Shown: one piece after another, positions 1 through 9,654 of the stretch
Layout: each line of letters opens with the position of its first letter
Position numbering within the stretch: the stretch's first letter is position 1
Notes under the pieces: generated by a model
Databases searched by the model: none
What the model was told of the DNA's origin: nothing
The model's input: the letters and a program-made list of their open reading frames with translations, nothing else
DNA from: Vibrio hepatarius
GTDB lineage: Bacteria > Pseudomonadota > Gammaproteobacteria > Enterobacterales > Vibrionaceae
Assembly (NCBI RefSeq): GCF_001274785.1
Contig: NZ_LHPI01000005.1
Span: 18,460-82,459, forward strand
Reading direction: 5' to 3'
DNA: 64,000 nucleotides
Position numbers and translations under genes: made by a program

Positions 1-68
1 TGAATAACTGGCGAAAGCATAACAGAGATTCGCTATAATCACCGCAAATTTAACAAGAGACAGTTTAA

Positions 69-902
69 ATGATTAAAGTTGGTCAGATTAACCACTTAGA
101 AGTAGTAAAAAAGGCAGATTTCGGCGTATTTTTGGATGCAGGCGATTACGGTAGCGTGTTGTTACCTAACCGTTTTGTTCCTGAAGGCACTGAGATAGGT
201 AACACTATTGATGCATTTTTATACTTCGATTCTGATAGCCAGCTGGTCGCTACAACTGAAACGCCAATCGCGCAAGTCGGCGAGTGGGGTCTAATGAAAA
301 TTGAAGGCGTGAACAGCACAGGTGCATTCGCGAACTGGGGCATCAAAGGCAAAGACCTATTGATTCCTTTCAGTGAGCAACGTGCGCGTTTCACCGCTGG
401 ACAAAACGTATTGGTTTACGTCTACACAGACAAAGCGTCTGGGCGTATTGTCGGTACGACAAAGTTCAACAAATTGTTGGATAAGACACCTGCGAACTAC
501 ACTCGTAACCAACAGGTTTCTTTGATTATTGCTGAGCGCAGTGACTTAGGTTACAAAGCGATTGTTGAAGGTCAGCACTGGGGCATGATCTTTAAATCAG
601 ACGTGTTCGGTAAACTGTTCATTGGTAAGAAGCTTAAAGGTTACATCAAGAGCGTTCGTGAGGACGGCAAGATTGATTTGTCACTGCAGAAAGTTGGCGT
701 GGCGAAAATGGATGATTTGAGTGAATCGATCCTTGAACTGCTAGAAAAGAAAGGCGGTTTCTTGCCATTGAATGACAAATCAAGCCCAGAAGCGATCTTT
801 GCGGCGTTTCGTACCAGTAAGGGGACGTTTAAAAAGTCAATCGGTGGCTTGTACAAGCAAGGCAAGATCGTGATTGAGCAAGACGGCATTCGACTGGCTT
901 AA
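69..902 (+). CDS. S1-domain RNA-binding protein, CvfB/YitL family
   Basis: The 277-residue protein fits the CvfB family: three S1-like OB-fold segments (about residues 3-65, 70-135 and 150-212) followed by a winged-helix segment (about 220-277). Such proteins bind RNA in the cytoplasm; in firmicutes CvfB affects virulence gene expression, but the role in vibrios is not established. The third S1 segment, around FGKLFIGKKLKGYIKSVRED, is the clearest. The ATG at 69 follows a weak AAGAGACAG purine stretch. It is a single gene convergent with rsmF. Family assignment is confident; function is inferred. Confidence 0.85.
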   Translation: MIKVGQINHLEVVKKADFGVFLDAGDYGSVLLPNRFVPEGTEIGNTIDAFLYFDSDSQLVATTETPIAQVGEWGLMKIEGVNSTGAFANWGIKGKDLLIPFSEQRARFTAGQNVLVYVYTDKASGRIVGTTKFNKLLDKTPANYTRNQQVSLIIAERSDLGYKAIVEGQHWGMIFKSDVFGKLFIGKKLKGYIKSVREDGKIDLSLQKVGVAKMDDLSESILELLEKKGGFLPLNDKSSPEAIFAAFRTSKGTFKKSIGGLYKQGKIVIEQDGIRLA

Positions 903-917
903 TGCGACTCTATCTTT

Positions 918-946
918 GTGTGGGTTAGCTATGGGCTAACCCACAC
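918..946. repeat. 12-bp inverted repeat in convergent 3' region
   Basis: GTGTGGGTTAGC (918-929) pairs with GCTAACCCACAC (935-946). On the plus strand it is followed by A residues, not T, so it is not a textbook terminator for the S1 gene. It may protect a 3' end or pause polymerase between the two convergent genes. Confidence 0.7.
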
Positions 947-969
947 AAAAAAAGCCCAAAGCGTTGGGC
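947..969 (-). terminator. Rho-independent terminator for rsmF
   Basis: Read on the minus strand, the stem GCCCAA / TTGGGC with a 4-base loop is followed by seven T residues. It lies about 140 bases beyond the rsmF stop, leaving a fairly long 3' untranslated segment that contains a second small hairpin (GGGCTCTAAAAGAGCC near 987-1002). Confidence 0.75.
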
Positions 970-1107
970 GCTCTGGGCATAGGGGAAAGGGCTCTAAAAG
1001 AGCCTGCGCTAATTGTGTGAGCCTTTATAAGCTCAGTAATTCTAAGTCTAGTGCATACATTTCAATTAGCCAGACCACCTCAGAATTTCATACTGGTGTA
1101 CTACGGT

Positions 1108-2532
1108 TTAGAAAAGGTTTTTATCTCTTACCAGCTCTCTTGGTAGGCCATTCTTAATACGATTACCTACCCATTTACCTAAGCCAATTACGTCGTCACC
1201 CAGTTTGACGATCACTTCACCTTTACCTGATTGACCTTCTGGACGCACATCTCGTCCCATAAACCACTCACGTGCGTCATCAACACTTAGTGACGCTGAA
1301 ACCGCTTGTTCACCCGTCGCCAACGCTGTTGCGACCTGATGTTGCCAGCGATAGCCATTTTTATGCGCCTCAGCAATTTTTATCCCCATGCGAGAAAAGC
1401 GGAACTCGCCAAGCATAGGTTCAAGCGCGTTGGGGAATAGCCACACGTCTTTGTCTCTTAGCCACACACTCGCATCGCTTGGTAACGAAATAGACAGCGC
1501 TTGCTCAAGCTGCTTAGCCACGTCGGCCTGAACTTTATGGCTAGCTTTCTCAAAAGGGAACTTACCCAAACGCTTTTTCACTTGCGGTGCTGCTGCTGAA
1601 CCGACCTTACGAATGCGTGCAACGAAGAAACCCTCGCAATCATAAACTTGCGGGAAGATATGTAAGAAGCCATCTTCCGTCAACGCTTTCTCTGCGCCAG
1701 GGAATAGGTTCACAAGGCTTTCGAATTCTACGGCATCGCCAAAGGTCTTTTTTAGGTGATGACAGACTTGCTGGTTTTCCTCGATGCTGAGAGTGCAGGT
1801 TGAATACACCATGGTGCCGCCAACCTTAAGTGCATGAAATGCACTTTCAATTAGGTCTTTCTGGGTGTCTGAAATAGAGATGACAGATTCTTTACTCCAG
1901 TTTTTCATCGCGTCCGCATCTTTGCGCACGGTTCCTTCGCCCGAGCACGGGGCATCAATCAATACTGCTTCAAACTGTTCTGGTAGCCAACCGCCAAACA
2001 CACGGCCGTCGTAATTACTCAGCGAAGCATTGCGTACGCCACAGCGCTCGATATTTGCGTGAAGTACTTTGACTCGGCTTGCTGAAAACTCATTCGCTAC
2101 CAACACTCCATGGTTTTCCATTTTTGCCGCGATTTGCGTGGTCTTTGAACCTGGCGCTGCCGCCATATCGAGAACGCTTTCAAACTGGTCTTCTTCCGTA
2201 TTGAACAGAGCGGAAACGGGCATCATTGAACTGGCTTCTTGGATATAGAACAAGCCTGACATGTGCTCGGCGGTATTTCCTAGTGGAACAATTGTTTCAT
2301 CCGCCTCGATCCAGAAACCTTCTGTACACCAAGGTACAGGGCTTAATTGCCAGCCTTTTTCTTGCGCACGTTGAACGAACTGTTCGACAGAAATCTTAAG
2401 CGTGTTAACACGAATACTCTTTCTTAGCGGACGCTGACATGCGGCAACAAAGTCTTCCATGTTGAGTTGCTTGGGAAGGATTGCAGCGATTTCATCAAGG
2501 AAAGCCTGAGGCAAATAAACGTTAGAGTGCAA
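1108..2532 (-). CDS. rsmF: 16S rRNA m5C1407 methyltransferase RsmF
   Basis: RsmF (YebU) methylates C5 of cytosine 1407 in 16S rRNA using S-adenosylmethionine. The 474-residue protein has the SAM-binding motif DMAAAPGSKTT (about 122-132), motif IV DAPCSGEG with Cys196, and motif VI YSTCTLS with Cys246; this Cys pair is the catalytic signature of the RsmB/RsmF/NSUN family. The C-terminal third is the PUA-like region. The start appears to be TTG at 2532, preceded by an AGAGAAAG purine run; no in-frame ATG lies nearby. It lies downstream of letA-letB, as yebS-yebT-yebU do in E. coli, but with a terminator between. Confidence 0.95.
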   Translation of the reverse strand: MHSNVYLPQAFLDEIAAILPKQLNMEDFVAACQRPLRKSIRVNTLKISVEQFVQRAQEKGWQLSPVPWCTEGFWIEADETIVPLGNTAEHMSGLFYIQEASSMMPVSALFNTEEDQFESVLDMAAAPGSKTTQIAAKMENHGVLVANEFSASRVKVLHANIERCGVRNASLSNYDGRVFGGWLPEQFEAVLIDAPCSGEGTVRKDADAMKNWSKESVISISDTQKDLIESAFHALKVGGTMVYSTCTLSIEENQQVCHHLKKTFGDAVEFESLVNLFPGAEKALTEDGFLHIFPQVYDCEGFFVARIRKVGSAAAPQVKKRLGKFPFEKASHKVQADVAKQLEQALSISLPSDASVWLRDKDVWLFPNALEPMLGEFRFSRMGIKIAEAHKNGYRWQHQVATALATGEQAVSASLSVDDAREWFMGRDVRPEGQSGKGEVIVKLGDDVIGLGKWVGNRIKNGLPRELVRDKNLF

Positions 2533-2583
2533 TGTTCTTTCTCTGGGAGCGATAAAGGGGCACGGATTATACCGAAATAATAG

Positions 2584-2611
2584 AAAAAACGCAGCGAAGA
2601 GCTGCGTTTTT
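2584..2611 (-). terminator. Terminator after letB
   Basis: AAAACGCAGC / GCTGCGTTTT with a 5-base loop, followed on the minus strand by further T residues. It separates letB from rsmF, so rsmF probably has its own promoter. Confidence 0.8.
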
Positions 2612-2631
2612 ATCGGTTTAAATGTGGTCGA

Positions 2632-5262
2632 TTAAGGTTTTGGAATCGGGGTACGCCACTGTTTCCACTCTTGTTCTGCCGCTGGATAGAGGTAGAAAGA
2701 GTGACCTTGCTCGGCAACCGGTGCCAGTTGTTTATCTTGCGGGGTGGCGAATGTAACGCCGCCGCGAATCAGGCTATCAACTGTTCCGGCTTTGATATCT
2801 GCGCCAGAAATACCAATTGAGACGTCCAAACCGGAGGTATTCCAGAAGACGCTATTTTGTCTGACTAAGTAGGCGTAGTCTGGGTTGATGCTTATCGTAG
2901 TGACAACGCGGTCGGCAAACTGACCAAGTTCAACCGATGTGACGCGTCCCACTTCCATCTCACGATAGAGCACAGGCGTACCTTTGCTTACTGAGCCGCG
3001 ACTCTCGCTCTGTAGAGTAAAAGTCACGCTGTCGCTAAGAGGGGCTTCGGCATTCAATGTAAACTGACTCGCGGGCTTACCTTTTCCCGGTGCTACATTG
3101 ATCGATTGGCTAAGTAGGTTTTGAATATTTTTCACGCCACTTAGGCCCACTTCAGCTTTCGCTACCCAAAAGTAGGAATCAGCTTTGGCAATTTTATCAG
3201 CAAACTCTGGCAATATGCGCGCACTGACCTCGACGTGTTCACGTTTAAAGTCTGGAACGATCAGGGTTACTTCACCCACTTGTACGCCGTTGTATTTGAT
3301 CGCAGTGCCTTTGGCGAGAGTATTTTCTCCATCAAACGTCAGAGTGATGACTTGGCCATATTTACGTGCCGTCTTGAAGTCTTCGTACAACAGCCACTTA
3401 CCATTGAGTTTGTTCTCGACGCCAGGTAGGGAATCAAACGCAATACCGCCTTGAACCAGTGTTTTAAGCGGCGCGGCAGTGACATTGATACCAGTGAGAC
3501 TTGCGTCGACCTCAACTCCTGAGCGATTCCAGAACACGGTTTGGTCGGTGACTAAATATTTGTATTGGTTTTCTATGCTCGCAGTAATGACAACGCCACC
3601 ATCAACCAAGCTGAAGTCTGAGATCGAACCAACTTGCAGGTTGCGATAGAGCAGAGGGCTTCCTTTACTGATAGGGGGCAACTGCGAGGCATACATGGTG
3701 AGTTTGGTCGAACCCGATAAGTTGTATTTTGCTAACTCAGCTAAAGATTTGTTTTGGTATAGCTTGTAGTGCTTGAGCGTATCGTTTGTTCCTTCACTCA
3801 CAAAGCTAATCGAGCCAGTCAGTAACTGTTTCGCTGGCGGTACATTGATGTTTAAACCAGACTCGGTCAGCTCCGCGCTGGCGCTACCAGTGACGAAAAA
3901 GCGGTTTTTGGATTTGATCAGATGAGCGTAGTTTACGTCGATTAGGGTATCGATGCTGACATGCTCATCGACAAGCTTCACTGCGTCAACCGAACCTACG
4001 GTGATGCCTTTGTAGAGGATGTTGGCGCCTTTATCGAGCCCGAAAGAGTTGTCTGCGATAAGCTGCACCGAGATAGAGCGAGCTTGCTGGCGGTCGAAGT
4101 CATTCTGCCTAATCGCGGTAAAACTACGTGCGCGTTTGCCTTCCCCTGGCACGATCGTTAAGTAGTTGCCTTTGACTAAGTTAGACAAGTTGCGAACTTC
4201 CGAAAATGACAGTTTGGCTTCTTCTAGGATAAATCGTGTACCGGAAGTCAGCATGTCGCTAAACGCTGGTTGAATGGCAGCGGAAGCGACGATGTTTTTG
4301 CGCTCATCACGTAGCTGTAAGTCGGTCACCTGACCAATTTCAATCCCGCGATACATGATTGGCGCTGATGCGCTGAGGTTGTTGTCATCTGGCAGCGTCA
4401 CTTTGACGGCAATACCTCGACCGGCCGTCTTTAGATCAGGGTAGAGTCTAAATTCAGAGTGCTCGGCAACAGGCTCACCGCCGTCTGGAGAGTCGACGGC
4501 AATTGCCCCGCCAATCAGTGAGCTTAAGCTGTCTAAACGCACATCGACGCCATCAAAACCGATGGTTGCACCCAGACCGCTCACATTCCAGAAACGGCTA
4601 TCGTCGGTGATGATGTGACGGAACTCTTCGCGAATAGACGCCTGAATCAGCACGTTTTTAGCTTCTTCATCGAGCTGGTAGCTATACACTTCACCGATTG
4701 GAATCTTACGGTAGATAATTTGAGAGCCGATAGAGAGTCCGCCCAAGTCACGCGCGGTGAGTGTAATACTCAAGCCTTTTTGAGCGCGGATATCTGCAGG
4801 CGCACGCTCAAGCGCTTTGTATACCGTTTCTGCTTCAGTGTCTTCTTCGCCAGGTGAGATGGCAATATAGTTACCCGAGACTAACGCGTCTAAGCCAGAG
4901 ACTCCGGACAAGCTTGCGGTCGGTTTTACCATCCAAAAACGTGTGCCTTTGCCCAATAGTTTGGTTGCTTCTGGGTAAATATCGGCGTCAACGTAGATAC
5001 TCCCCAAGTCTTCTGCAAGCTTGATATCACGCACCATCCCGACTTCCAGACCTTGGTACTGAATGGTGGTACGGCCCGCGACTAAGCCTTGTGCATCCGA
5101 AAAGTAGATTTGAACTCTTTCTCCAGCGTCTTGGATCGCTTTGAATACTAACCAGCCCGCAAGGACTAAGGTCAATATTGGCAACAACCACAAAGGAGAT
5201 AAGCCACGACCGCTTTTTACATCTGGCGAATATGACTTTTGCGAAGGAGTAGGGTTACTCAT
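2632..5262 (-). CDS. letB: LetB (YebT), seven-MCE-domain lipid-transport tunnel
   Basis: LetB forms a stacked-ring tunnel across the periplasm that moves lipids between inner and outer membrane. The 876-residue protein matches the length of E. coli LetB. One N-terminal membrane anchor (about 22-40, LWLLPILTLVLAGWLVF) precedes repeated MCE/MlaD domains. Recurrent elements such as GTxIxYxGxEVGxV and xxLVxGxxxxxxPG (for example at 59-75, 130-140, 180-195, 305-320, 420-435, 540-555, 660-675 and 775-790) are visible along the whole chain. Its start overlaps the letA stop by 8 bases, implying translational coupling. Confidence 0.95.
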   Translation of the reverse strand: MSNPTPSQKSYSPDVKSGRGLSPLWLLPILTLVLAGWLVFKAIQDAGERVQIYFSDAQGLVAGRTTIQYQGLEVGMVRDIKLAEDLGSIYVDADIYPEATKLLGKGTRFWMVKPTASLSGVSGLDALVSGNYIAISPGEEDTEAETVYKALERAPADIRAQKGLSITLTARDLGGLSIGSQIIYRKIPIGEVYSYQLDEEAKNVLIQASIREEFRHIITDDSRFWNVSGLGATIGFDGVDVRLDSLSSLIGGAIAVDSPDGGEPVAEHSEFRLYPDLKTAGRGIAVKVTLPDDNNLSASAPIMYRGIEIGQVTDLQLRDERKNIVASAAIQPAFSDMLTSGTRFILEEAKLSFSEVRNLSNLVKGNYLTIVPGEGKRARSFTAIRQNDFDRQQARSISVQLIADNSFGLDKGANILYKGITVGSVDAVKLVDEHVSIDTLIDVNYAHLIKSKNRFFVTGSASAELTESGLNINVPPAKQLLTGSISFVSEGTNDTLKHYKLYQNKSLAELAKYNLSGSTKLTMYASQLPPISKGSPLLYRNLQVGSISDFSLVDGGVVITASIENQYKYLVTDQTVFWNRSGVEVDASLTGINVTAAPLKTLVQGGIAFDSLPGVENKLNGKWLLYEDFKTARKYGQVITLTFDGENTLAKGTAIKYNGVQVGEVTLIVPDFKREHVEVSARILPEFADKIAKADSYFWVAKAEVGLSGVKNIQNLLSQSINVAPGKGKPASQFTLNAEAPLSDSVTFTLQSESRGSVSKGTPVLYREMEVGRVTSVELGQFADRVVTTISINPDYAYLVRQNSVFWNTSGLDVSIGISGADIKAGTVDSLIRGGVTFATPQDKQLAPVAEQGHSFYLYPAAEQEWKQWRTPIPKP

Positions 5263-6511
5263 TTAACGACTCTCTACTGTGTTCTGGGTTCTCATAATTG
5301 TCCCAAATTAGGCGTGGATCTATGCTTTCAGCGGCTAACATTGTGAAGACGACGACAAGGCCGAAAGCAACTGCACCGTAACCCGGTGTGAAATCAAGAA
5401 TTTGCCCGCGGTCGAGCAAAGTCATCATGATCGAAATAACGAATAAGTCCATCATCGACCAGCGGCCGATCCATTTGATAATAAAGTACATCATCATCCG
5501 TTGTCGGTGGAACACTCGTCGTTTAAATTTGATAGCTAGCAACAGGTACGTTAAGCCCAAGATCTTGGCGATAGGCACCACAATACTCGCGACAAAGATG
5601 ATGATGGCGATTCCCGTCATCCCGCTGTTTACCAAAGAGGCGACACCCGAGAAAATGGTATCTTCAAGGCGCTGGCCATTGGTGATCAAAATCGAAATCG
5701 GCATCAAGTTCGCAGGAAAAATCGCGACTGATGCAGCAATCAAGTAAGCCCAAGTTTTCTGAATCGACTGGGGTTTACGATGATGAATCGGGCTTTTACA
5801 GCGCAGACACGCATCACCTTCCGGTTGAGATAGGTGGCATGTGTGACAGTGTAGCTTTTTGACGCCAGCGTTGAGCTGACTTTCGGGTAAATAGTTTTCC
5901 CAATAACGACGTACGCTGACTCGTGTCACTAGTAGCACGGTGGATAGCTGCAACAAGAGCAATCCGAACGCGCCAGAGCGGATGAAAATATCCGAGTAAT
6001 CTTGGAGCTTAAAGCAAGAGATCGCTAAGCTGACCAAGAAGACATCGATCATCACCCACGCTTTCAGATGCTGAATGGTCGCCAAAGATAACTTTAACCA
6101 CTTAAAAGAGCGGTGTTTAAGCGCTAGGTGGGCGATGACCACAGACGAAGAGACTAACAAGGGAGCGATTGAGCTACAAAAAACGATCAGTAGCGCGAGC
6201 AACGGAAAACCTTCTTGAATTAGCGCCCAGATTCCCTCAGGTAGCGTTGCTGGGATCATTACGCCAACAAGTCGAATGCTAATGAAGTCAAAAAAGTGTG
6301 ACGGGATAAACAGCAACAAGCAGGTAATAGCGATAGCTAAGTTGCCGGATAACGAAGGATTGCCACCACGATAGAGTTGGGTACCGCATCGTGGACAATA
6401 CGCGCTTTTACCCTTTGCGATAGAAATGCTATCGACGGGTAACTCGCAGCCTTGGCATAGGCGAACGGTTGAAAGTGGTGAACGATGTGAACAAGTAGGA
6501 GACTGGCTCAT
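5255..6511 (-). CDS. letA: LetA (YebS), PqiA-family inner-membrane partner of LetB
   Basis: LetA is the polytopic inner-membrane partner of the LetB tunnel. The 418-residue protein has two PqiA-type halves, each with a cytoplasmic zinc-ribbon-like cysteine cluster (CQGCELP...CPRCGTQL near residue 18-45 and CHTCHLSQ...CLRCKSP near 221-242) followed by about four transmembrane helices. Gene order letA-letB-rsmF equals E. coli yebS-yebT-yebU. The ABC exporter stop lies 33 bases upstream on the same strand, so co-transcription is possible. Family certain; transport role follows from E. coli work. Confidence 0.93.
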   Translation of the reverse strand: MSQSPTCSHRSPLSTVRLCQGCELPVDSISIAKGKSAYCPRCGTQLYRGGNPSLSGNLAIAITCLLLFIPSHFFDFISIRLVGVMIPATLPEGIWALIQEGFPLLALLIVFCSSIAPLLVSSSVVIAHLALKHRSFKWLKLSLATIQHLKAWVMIDVFLVSLAISCFKLQDYSDIFIRSGAFGLLLLQLSTVLLVTRVSVRRYWENYLPESQLNAGVKKLHCHTCHLSQPEGDACLRCKSPIHHRKPQSIQKTWAYLIAASVAIFPANLMPISILITNGQRLEDTIFSGVASLVNSGMTGIAIIIFVASIVVPIAKILGLTYLLLAIKFKRRVFHRQRMMMYFIIKWIGRWSMMDLFVISIMMTLLDRGQILDFTPGYGAVAFGLVVVFTMLAAESIDPRLIWDNYENPEHSRESLNE

Positions 6512-6544
6512 CGCAAGCCTCCTGCTAAGATCTGAGGGCAGGTA

Positions 6545-8341
6545 TTAGCTGTGCGACTGCACGCTACCATATAGAGTTTGATATAAGCCTTGTTGTTCAA
6601 CCAACTCTCCATGTGTACCCGCTTGCGTAACTTGTCCATCTTCTAAAACATAGATTAGATCCGCTTGTTTGACTGCGGAAAGCCTGTGCGCGACGATCAA
6701 TGTGGTTCGTCCTTTGAGGAATTCCGTTAGCGCTTTGTGAAGCGCAGCTTCAGTCGCAGTATCTAGAGCAGACGTTGCTTCATCCAGAATGACAAATTTA
6801 GGGTCGCTTAGAATCATGCGCGCAATGGCGAGTCGTTGGCGTTGGCCTCCGGACAATCGAATACCACTGCGGCCTATTTGCGTATCTAGGCCATCATTCA
6901 ACTGATTGATTACATCTTGCAGTTGAGCAACTTCTAAAGCGTGCCAGAGTTTTAAGTCGTCATACTGGGCACCAAGCGTGAGATTATGCCTCAAACTATC
7001 GTTAAATAGTATAGGTTGTTGTAATACAACGGCTATCTGGTCACGTATCACGTCAAAGCTTATATCGTCGACAGTCTCACCATTGAAACGAATTGAGCCT
7101 GAATTTGCACGATATACGCCGATCAGGAGCTGAATCAGCGTCGATTTGCCGCCACCACTCGCGCCAACCAATGCGACTTTTTTCCCTGCAGGAATGTGTA
7201 GACTCAGGTTGTTGAGCACTTGGTTTTCTTCATTATAAGAGAAGCAGACGTCGTCGATTTGCACATCGACTTCTTGCTCGTCTTTAAATGGGTTCACTTT
7301 GCTTGGCGGGCGATGCTCTTCTTCTAACTCAAGTAGCAGATTGATTCGGCCCAGCGCGGCTTTAGCGCTATACCAAGAAAACTGAATACCCAGTAGCTCT
7401 TGTACAGGCGTCAACATAAACCACAAGTAACCGAATACCGCGAAGATCTGGCCGATGGTTAAATCACTGAACAGCACCATCAGCATCGCCACTGCGCGGA
7501 ATAACTCGAATCCTAGTAAGAAAAGCAAGAAGGATACGCGGTTTACTGCTTCGGTTTGCCAAGCGTATTTGTCAGCGTCTACGCGAATATCATTAGCTTG
7601 TAACTTGAGTTGATCAAGAAACTCTTTCTCTCTATTTGCCGCACGAAGCTGATAAATACCGTCGAGTGTTTCCACCAGCCGATTTTGAAATTTCTCGAAC
7701 GATTGGTTTTCTTGCTTCTTAAGGTGTTTGACTTTGTTACCTAACTTGCGTGAGAAGTAGATAACAATTGGATTCACCAACAAGATGAACAAACCCAAGC
7801 GCCATTCCAGCCACAACAGGACGCCTGCGGTGCCGAGCACGGTCAACAAACTGATCAGAAAACGACTAAGTGTAGAGCCGATAAACTGGTCGATGGTTTC
7901 GACGTCAGTAATCAGGTGAGCGTTAATGCTGCCACTACCGCGCGTTTCGTATTGGCGAATACTGATGCGCCCGAGCTTATCGATCATTTTGCTGCGCATC
8001 TGATAGGTAATGGTTTTCGACACCAGTGTGAACTGTCGGTTTTGCAAGATGTTCAGCGCTTGGCTGACACTGCGCATCAGTATCACCATTAATAGCGTGA
8101 GGAAGATATAACCAGTCGGAGTTTGCAAAGAGGCGGGTAGCACCACATTCATCATTGCGATGCCTTCTGCCGGTTTGTTCAGCAATACTTCATCGACCAT
8201 CAAAGGCATAAGAAGTGGGATAGGGACACTGACCAAAGTGGCGATAATCGCAATCACATTGGCCAAAACCAGTTTAGCTTTGTGTTTTTTTACTTGAGTT
8301 ATCAACCAAGAACGGCTAATAGTGTTGGAAGAAGTATTCAT
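6545..8341 (-). CDS. ABC exporter, fused membrane and ATPase domains
   Basis: A 598-residue half-transporter of the MsbA/multidrug type that would work as a homodimer in the inner membrane. Residues about 20-310 form the six-helix exporter domain. The ATPase domain has Walker A GASGGGKST, the signature LSGGQRQRLAIAR and Walker B FVILDEATS with a following H-loop (VAHRLSAV). The substrate cannot be read from sequence; drug, lipid or peptide export are all possible. It lies upstream of letA on the same strand and is divergent from msrC. Confidence 0.88.
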   Translation of the reverse strand: MNTSSNTISRSWLITQVKKHKAKLVLANVIAIIATLVSVPIPLLMPLMVDEVLLNKPAEGIAMMNVVLPASLQTPTGYIFLTLLMVILMRSVSQALNILQNRQFTLVSKTITYQMRSKMIDKLGRISIRQYETRGSGSINAHLITDVETIDQFIGSTLSRFLISLLTVLGTAGVLLWLEWRLGLFILLVNPIVIYFSRKLGNKVKHLKKQENQSFEKFQNRLVETLDGIYQLRAANREKEFLDQLKLQANDIRVDADKYAWQTEAVNRVSFLLFLLGFELFRAVAMLMVLFSDLTIGQIFAVFGYLWFMLTPVQELLGIQFSWYSAKAALGRINLLLELEEEHRPPSKVNPFKDEQEVDVQIDDVCFSYNEENQVLNNLSLHIPAGKKVALVGASGGGKSTLIQLLIGVYRANSGSIRFNGETVDDISFDVIRDQIAVVLQQPILFNDSLRHNLTLGAQYDDLKLWHALEVAQLQDVINQLNDGLDTQIGRSGIRLSGGQRQRLAIARMILSDPKFVILDEATSALDTATEAALHKALTEFLKGRTTLIVAHRLSAVKQADLIYVLEDGQVTQAGTHGELVEQQGLYQTLYGSVQSHS

Positions 8342-8417
8342 TATAATGAGAATGCTTACTATTTAATGGTTTATGACGATTGTACGTAAATTCATTAAGG
8401 AAGTCTCGAAATTCAAA

Positions 8418-8909
8418 ATGGAAAAAGCAGTAACTATGACATTTGAACAATACCAACGCTTAACAAAACAAGCTGTCGCACTATTAGAAGATGAAACGGA
8501 CCTTATCGCTAACTTATCTAATCTTAGTGCGTTATTGAACATGGAGTTAGAGCAGCTCAACTGGGTTGGTTTTTATTTAATGAAAGAAGAACAACTGGTG
8601 TTAGGTCCTTTCCAAGGCAAACCAGCTTGTGTTCGTATTCCTGTTGGTCGAGGTGTCTGTGGTACTGCTGTCGCCACAAATACTGTGCAACGTGTTTATG
8701 ACGTCCATCAGTTTGAAGGTCATATTGCTTGTGATGCGGCAAGCAACTCTGAGATTGTAGTGCCATTTTCAATCAATGGTGAGGTTGCTGGCGTTTTAGA
8801 CATCGACAGTCCAGAAGTGGGCAGATTCAGTGAGATAGATGAGCAGGGCATAACATTTTTGATGAATGAAGTAGAAAAGCTGCTTAATTCACACGCTATC
8901 AAGGCATAA
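8418..8909 (+). CDS. msrC: Free methionine-(R)-sulfoxide reductase (GAF domain)
   Basis: Reduces free methionine-R-sulfoxide with thioredoxin as electron donor. It is a single GAF domain of 163 residues. The three conserved cysteines are present as Cys71, Cys81 and Cys105, with spacings of 10 and 24 identical to the E. coli YebR enzyme, plus the IPVGRGVCG and DIDSP family motifs. I place the start at the ATG at 8418 (MEKAV...); an upstream in-frame ATG at 8373 would add 15 residues not typical of the family. It precedes proQ-prc as in E. coli, 98 bases upstream. Confidence 0.93.
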   Translation: MEKAVTMTFEQYQRLTKQAVALLEDETDLIANLSNLSALLNMELEQLNWVGFYLMKEEQLVLGPFQGKPACVRIPVGRGVCGTAVATNTVQRVYDVHQFEGHIACDAASNSEIVVPFSINGEVAGVLDIDSPEVGRFSEIDEQGITFLMNEVEKLLNSHAIKA

Positions 8910-9007
8910 ATTGCTTCTTCCCTGTGGTTTTTCCCTTGCAGGTCACTATAATACCTGAAATATTTATCTTAATGCTCGCGGACAAGCCGCAATAACCAGG
9001 AATCCTC

Positions 9008-9637
9008 ATGGAAAACACTGAAAAGTTAAAAAACAGCAAAGAAGTTATCGCATATATTGCTGAATGTTTCCCTAAGTGCTTTACTTTAGAAGGTGAAGCA
9101 AAACCTCTTAAAATTGGTATTTTTCAAGATCTTGCAGATCGTCTAAGCGATGATCCAAAGGTAAGTAAAACCCAACTTCGTGCAGCGTTAAGACAGTACA
9201 CTTCATCATGGCGCTACCTACACGGTGTTAAGCCTGGCGCAACTCGTGTAGACCTAGACGGTAACCCAGCGGGTGAACTAGAAGAAGAACATGTAGAGCA
9301 CGCGAAAACTGCATTGGCAGAAAGCAAAGCGAAAGTACAAGCTCGTCGTAAAGAGCAAGCTCAAAAAGCTCGCGAAGAAGGTAAAGCAAAGGCTAAACCG
9401 GCTGCTAAAAAGCCTCAAGCCCGTCGCCCACAGCAAAACAAAGCACCAAAAGCTGCTAAGCCAGTAGAAACTCGCGCTCTGAATGCTGACGAAATGATCG
9501 TTGGTAAAGAAGTGAACGTGAACATGGGCAAAGGCAACATGGCTGCGACTATCGTAGAAATCAATAAGGAAGATGTGCGAGTTCAACTGACTAACGGCCT
9601 GCAAATGGTTGTGAAAGCGGAGCACTTACGCGCATAA
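9008..9637 (+). CDS. proQ: RNA chaperone ProQ
   Basis: Global RNA-binding protein acting on structured sRNAs and mRNA 3' ends. The 209-residue protein has the N-terminal FinO/ProQ domain (about 1-115, including [12 protein letters not shown] and [15 protein letters not shown]), a Lys/Arg/Ala/Gln-rich flexible linker (about 115-155) and a C-terminal Tudor-like domain (about 160-209). A TATAAT-like -10 occurs at 8947-8952. The prc start lies only 17 bases downstream, so proQ-prc is probably an operon, as in enterobacteria. Confidence 0.96.
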   Translation: MENTEKLKNSKEVIAYIAECFPKCFTLEGEAKPLKIGIFQDLADRLSDDPKVSKTQLRAALRQYTSSWRYLHGVKPGATRVDLDGNPAGELEEEHVEHAKTALAESKAKVQARRKEQAQKAREEGKAKAKPAAKKPQARRPQQNKAPKAAKPVETRALNADEMIVGKEVNVNMGKGNMAATIVEINKEDVRVQLTNGLQMVVKAEHLRA

Positions 9638-9654
9638 AGGAGATACTCCTACGC

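Noticed and set aside
918..1157. A 79-codon frame downstream of the S1-domain gene
   Set aside because: It starts inside a hairpin, has no ribosome binding site and runs through the rsmF terminator and stop region.
8338..8365. ATAATGAGAATGCTTACTATT upstream of the ABC exporter, resembling the left half of a Fur box
   Set aside because: The right half does not match and the whole is not palindromic, so iron control is unsupported.
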